The position numbers were made by a program, and so were the translations under genes. DNA of 6,235 nt. It comes from an uncultured Coriobacteriaceae bacterium. GTDB taxonomy: Bacteria; Actinomycetota; Coriobacteriia; Coriobacteriales; QAMH01. This document shows positions 6,230 to 6,235 of the stretch, one piece after another. The notes beneath the pieces were generated by a model. The model was not told where the DNA came from and did not search any database. It saw only the letters and a list, made by a program, of their open reading frames with translations. How positions within the stretch are numbered: the stretch's first letter is position 1; the number at the start of each line of letters is the position of its first letter. The stretch covers positions 1 to 6,235 of the forward strand of contig USOR01000051.1 of assembly GCA_900556425.1 (NCBI GenBank), given 5' to 3'.

Positions 6230-6235
6230 CGTTTG

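Noticed and set aside
1..6235. Mobile element, phage, CRISPR or defence system
   Set aside because: Every gene belongs to a coherent metabolic set with uniform codon use, and no transposase, integrase, repeat array or tRNA was seen.

Overview
The window looks like a chromosomal segment from a strictly anaerobic, moderately GC-rich bacterium. The evidence is an oxygen-sensitive, ferredoxin-linked 2-oxoacid oxidoreductase, strong G/C preference at third codon positions, and near absence of TTA, CTA and TCA codons. The style of the proteins suggests a gut-type anaerobe such as a member of the Coriobacteriia (Actinomycetota). That placement is an inference and was not tested against any database. 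All seven genes are on the + strand and densely packed.

Region 1 (1 to about 3716) is one apparent operon. It begins with the 3' end of an AMP-forming acyl-CoA synthetase. A P-loop ATPase of the MinD/ParA/CobB superfamily follows, its start codon overlapping the synthetase stop by one base. Next come the four subunits of a VOR-type (2-oxoisovalerate-like) 2-oxoacid:ferredoxin oxidoreductase in the order delta (2x[4Fe-4S] ferredoxin), alpha (VorB), beta (TPP-binding) and gamma. Gene spacings run from a 1-base overlap to 24 bases, and a GC-rich hairpin followed by TTCTT ends the unit.

Region 2 (about 3717 to 6229) is a second unit: an XRE-type DNA-binding protein with a C-terminal cupin domain, then 18 bases later a complete, N-terminally extended AMP-forming acyl-CoA synthetase. 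The short leader before the regulator holds a 9-bp-arm palindrome, a plausible operator, just after a weak extended -10 element.

Together the genes connect free carboxylic acids, their CoA thioesters and 2-oxo acids. The oxidoreductase interconverts 2-oxo acid + CoA + oxidised ferredoxin with acyl-CoA + CO2 + reduced ferredoxin. The flanking synthetases make acyl-CoA from free acids. One reading is salvage of branched-chain or aryl acids by activation and reductive carboxylation to amino-acid precursors. The other is oxidative amino-acid fermentation. The sequence does not decide between them. The least explained component is the P-loop ATPase in the oxidoreductase operon. No RNA genes, CRISPR arrays, insertion sequences or phage features were seen.
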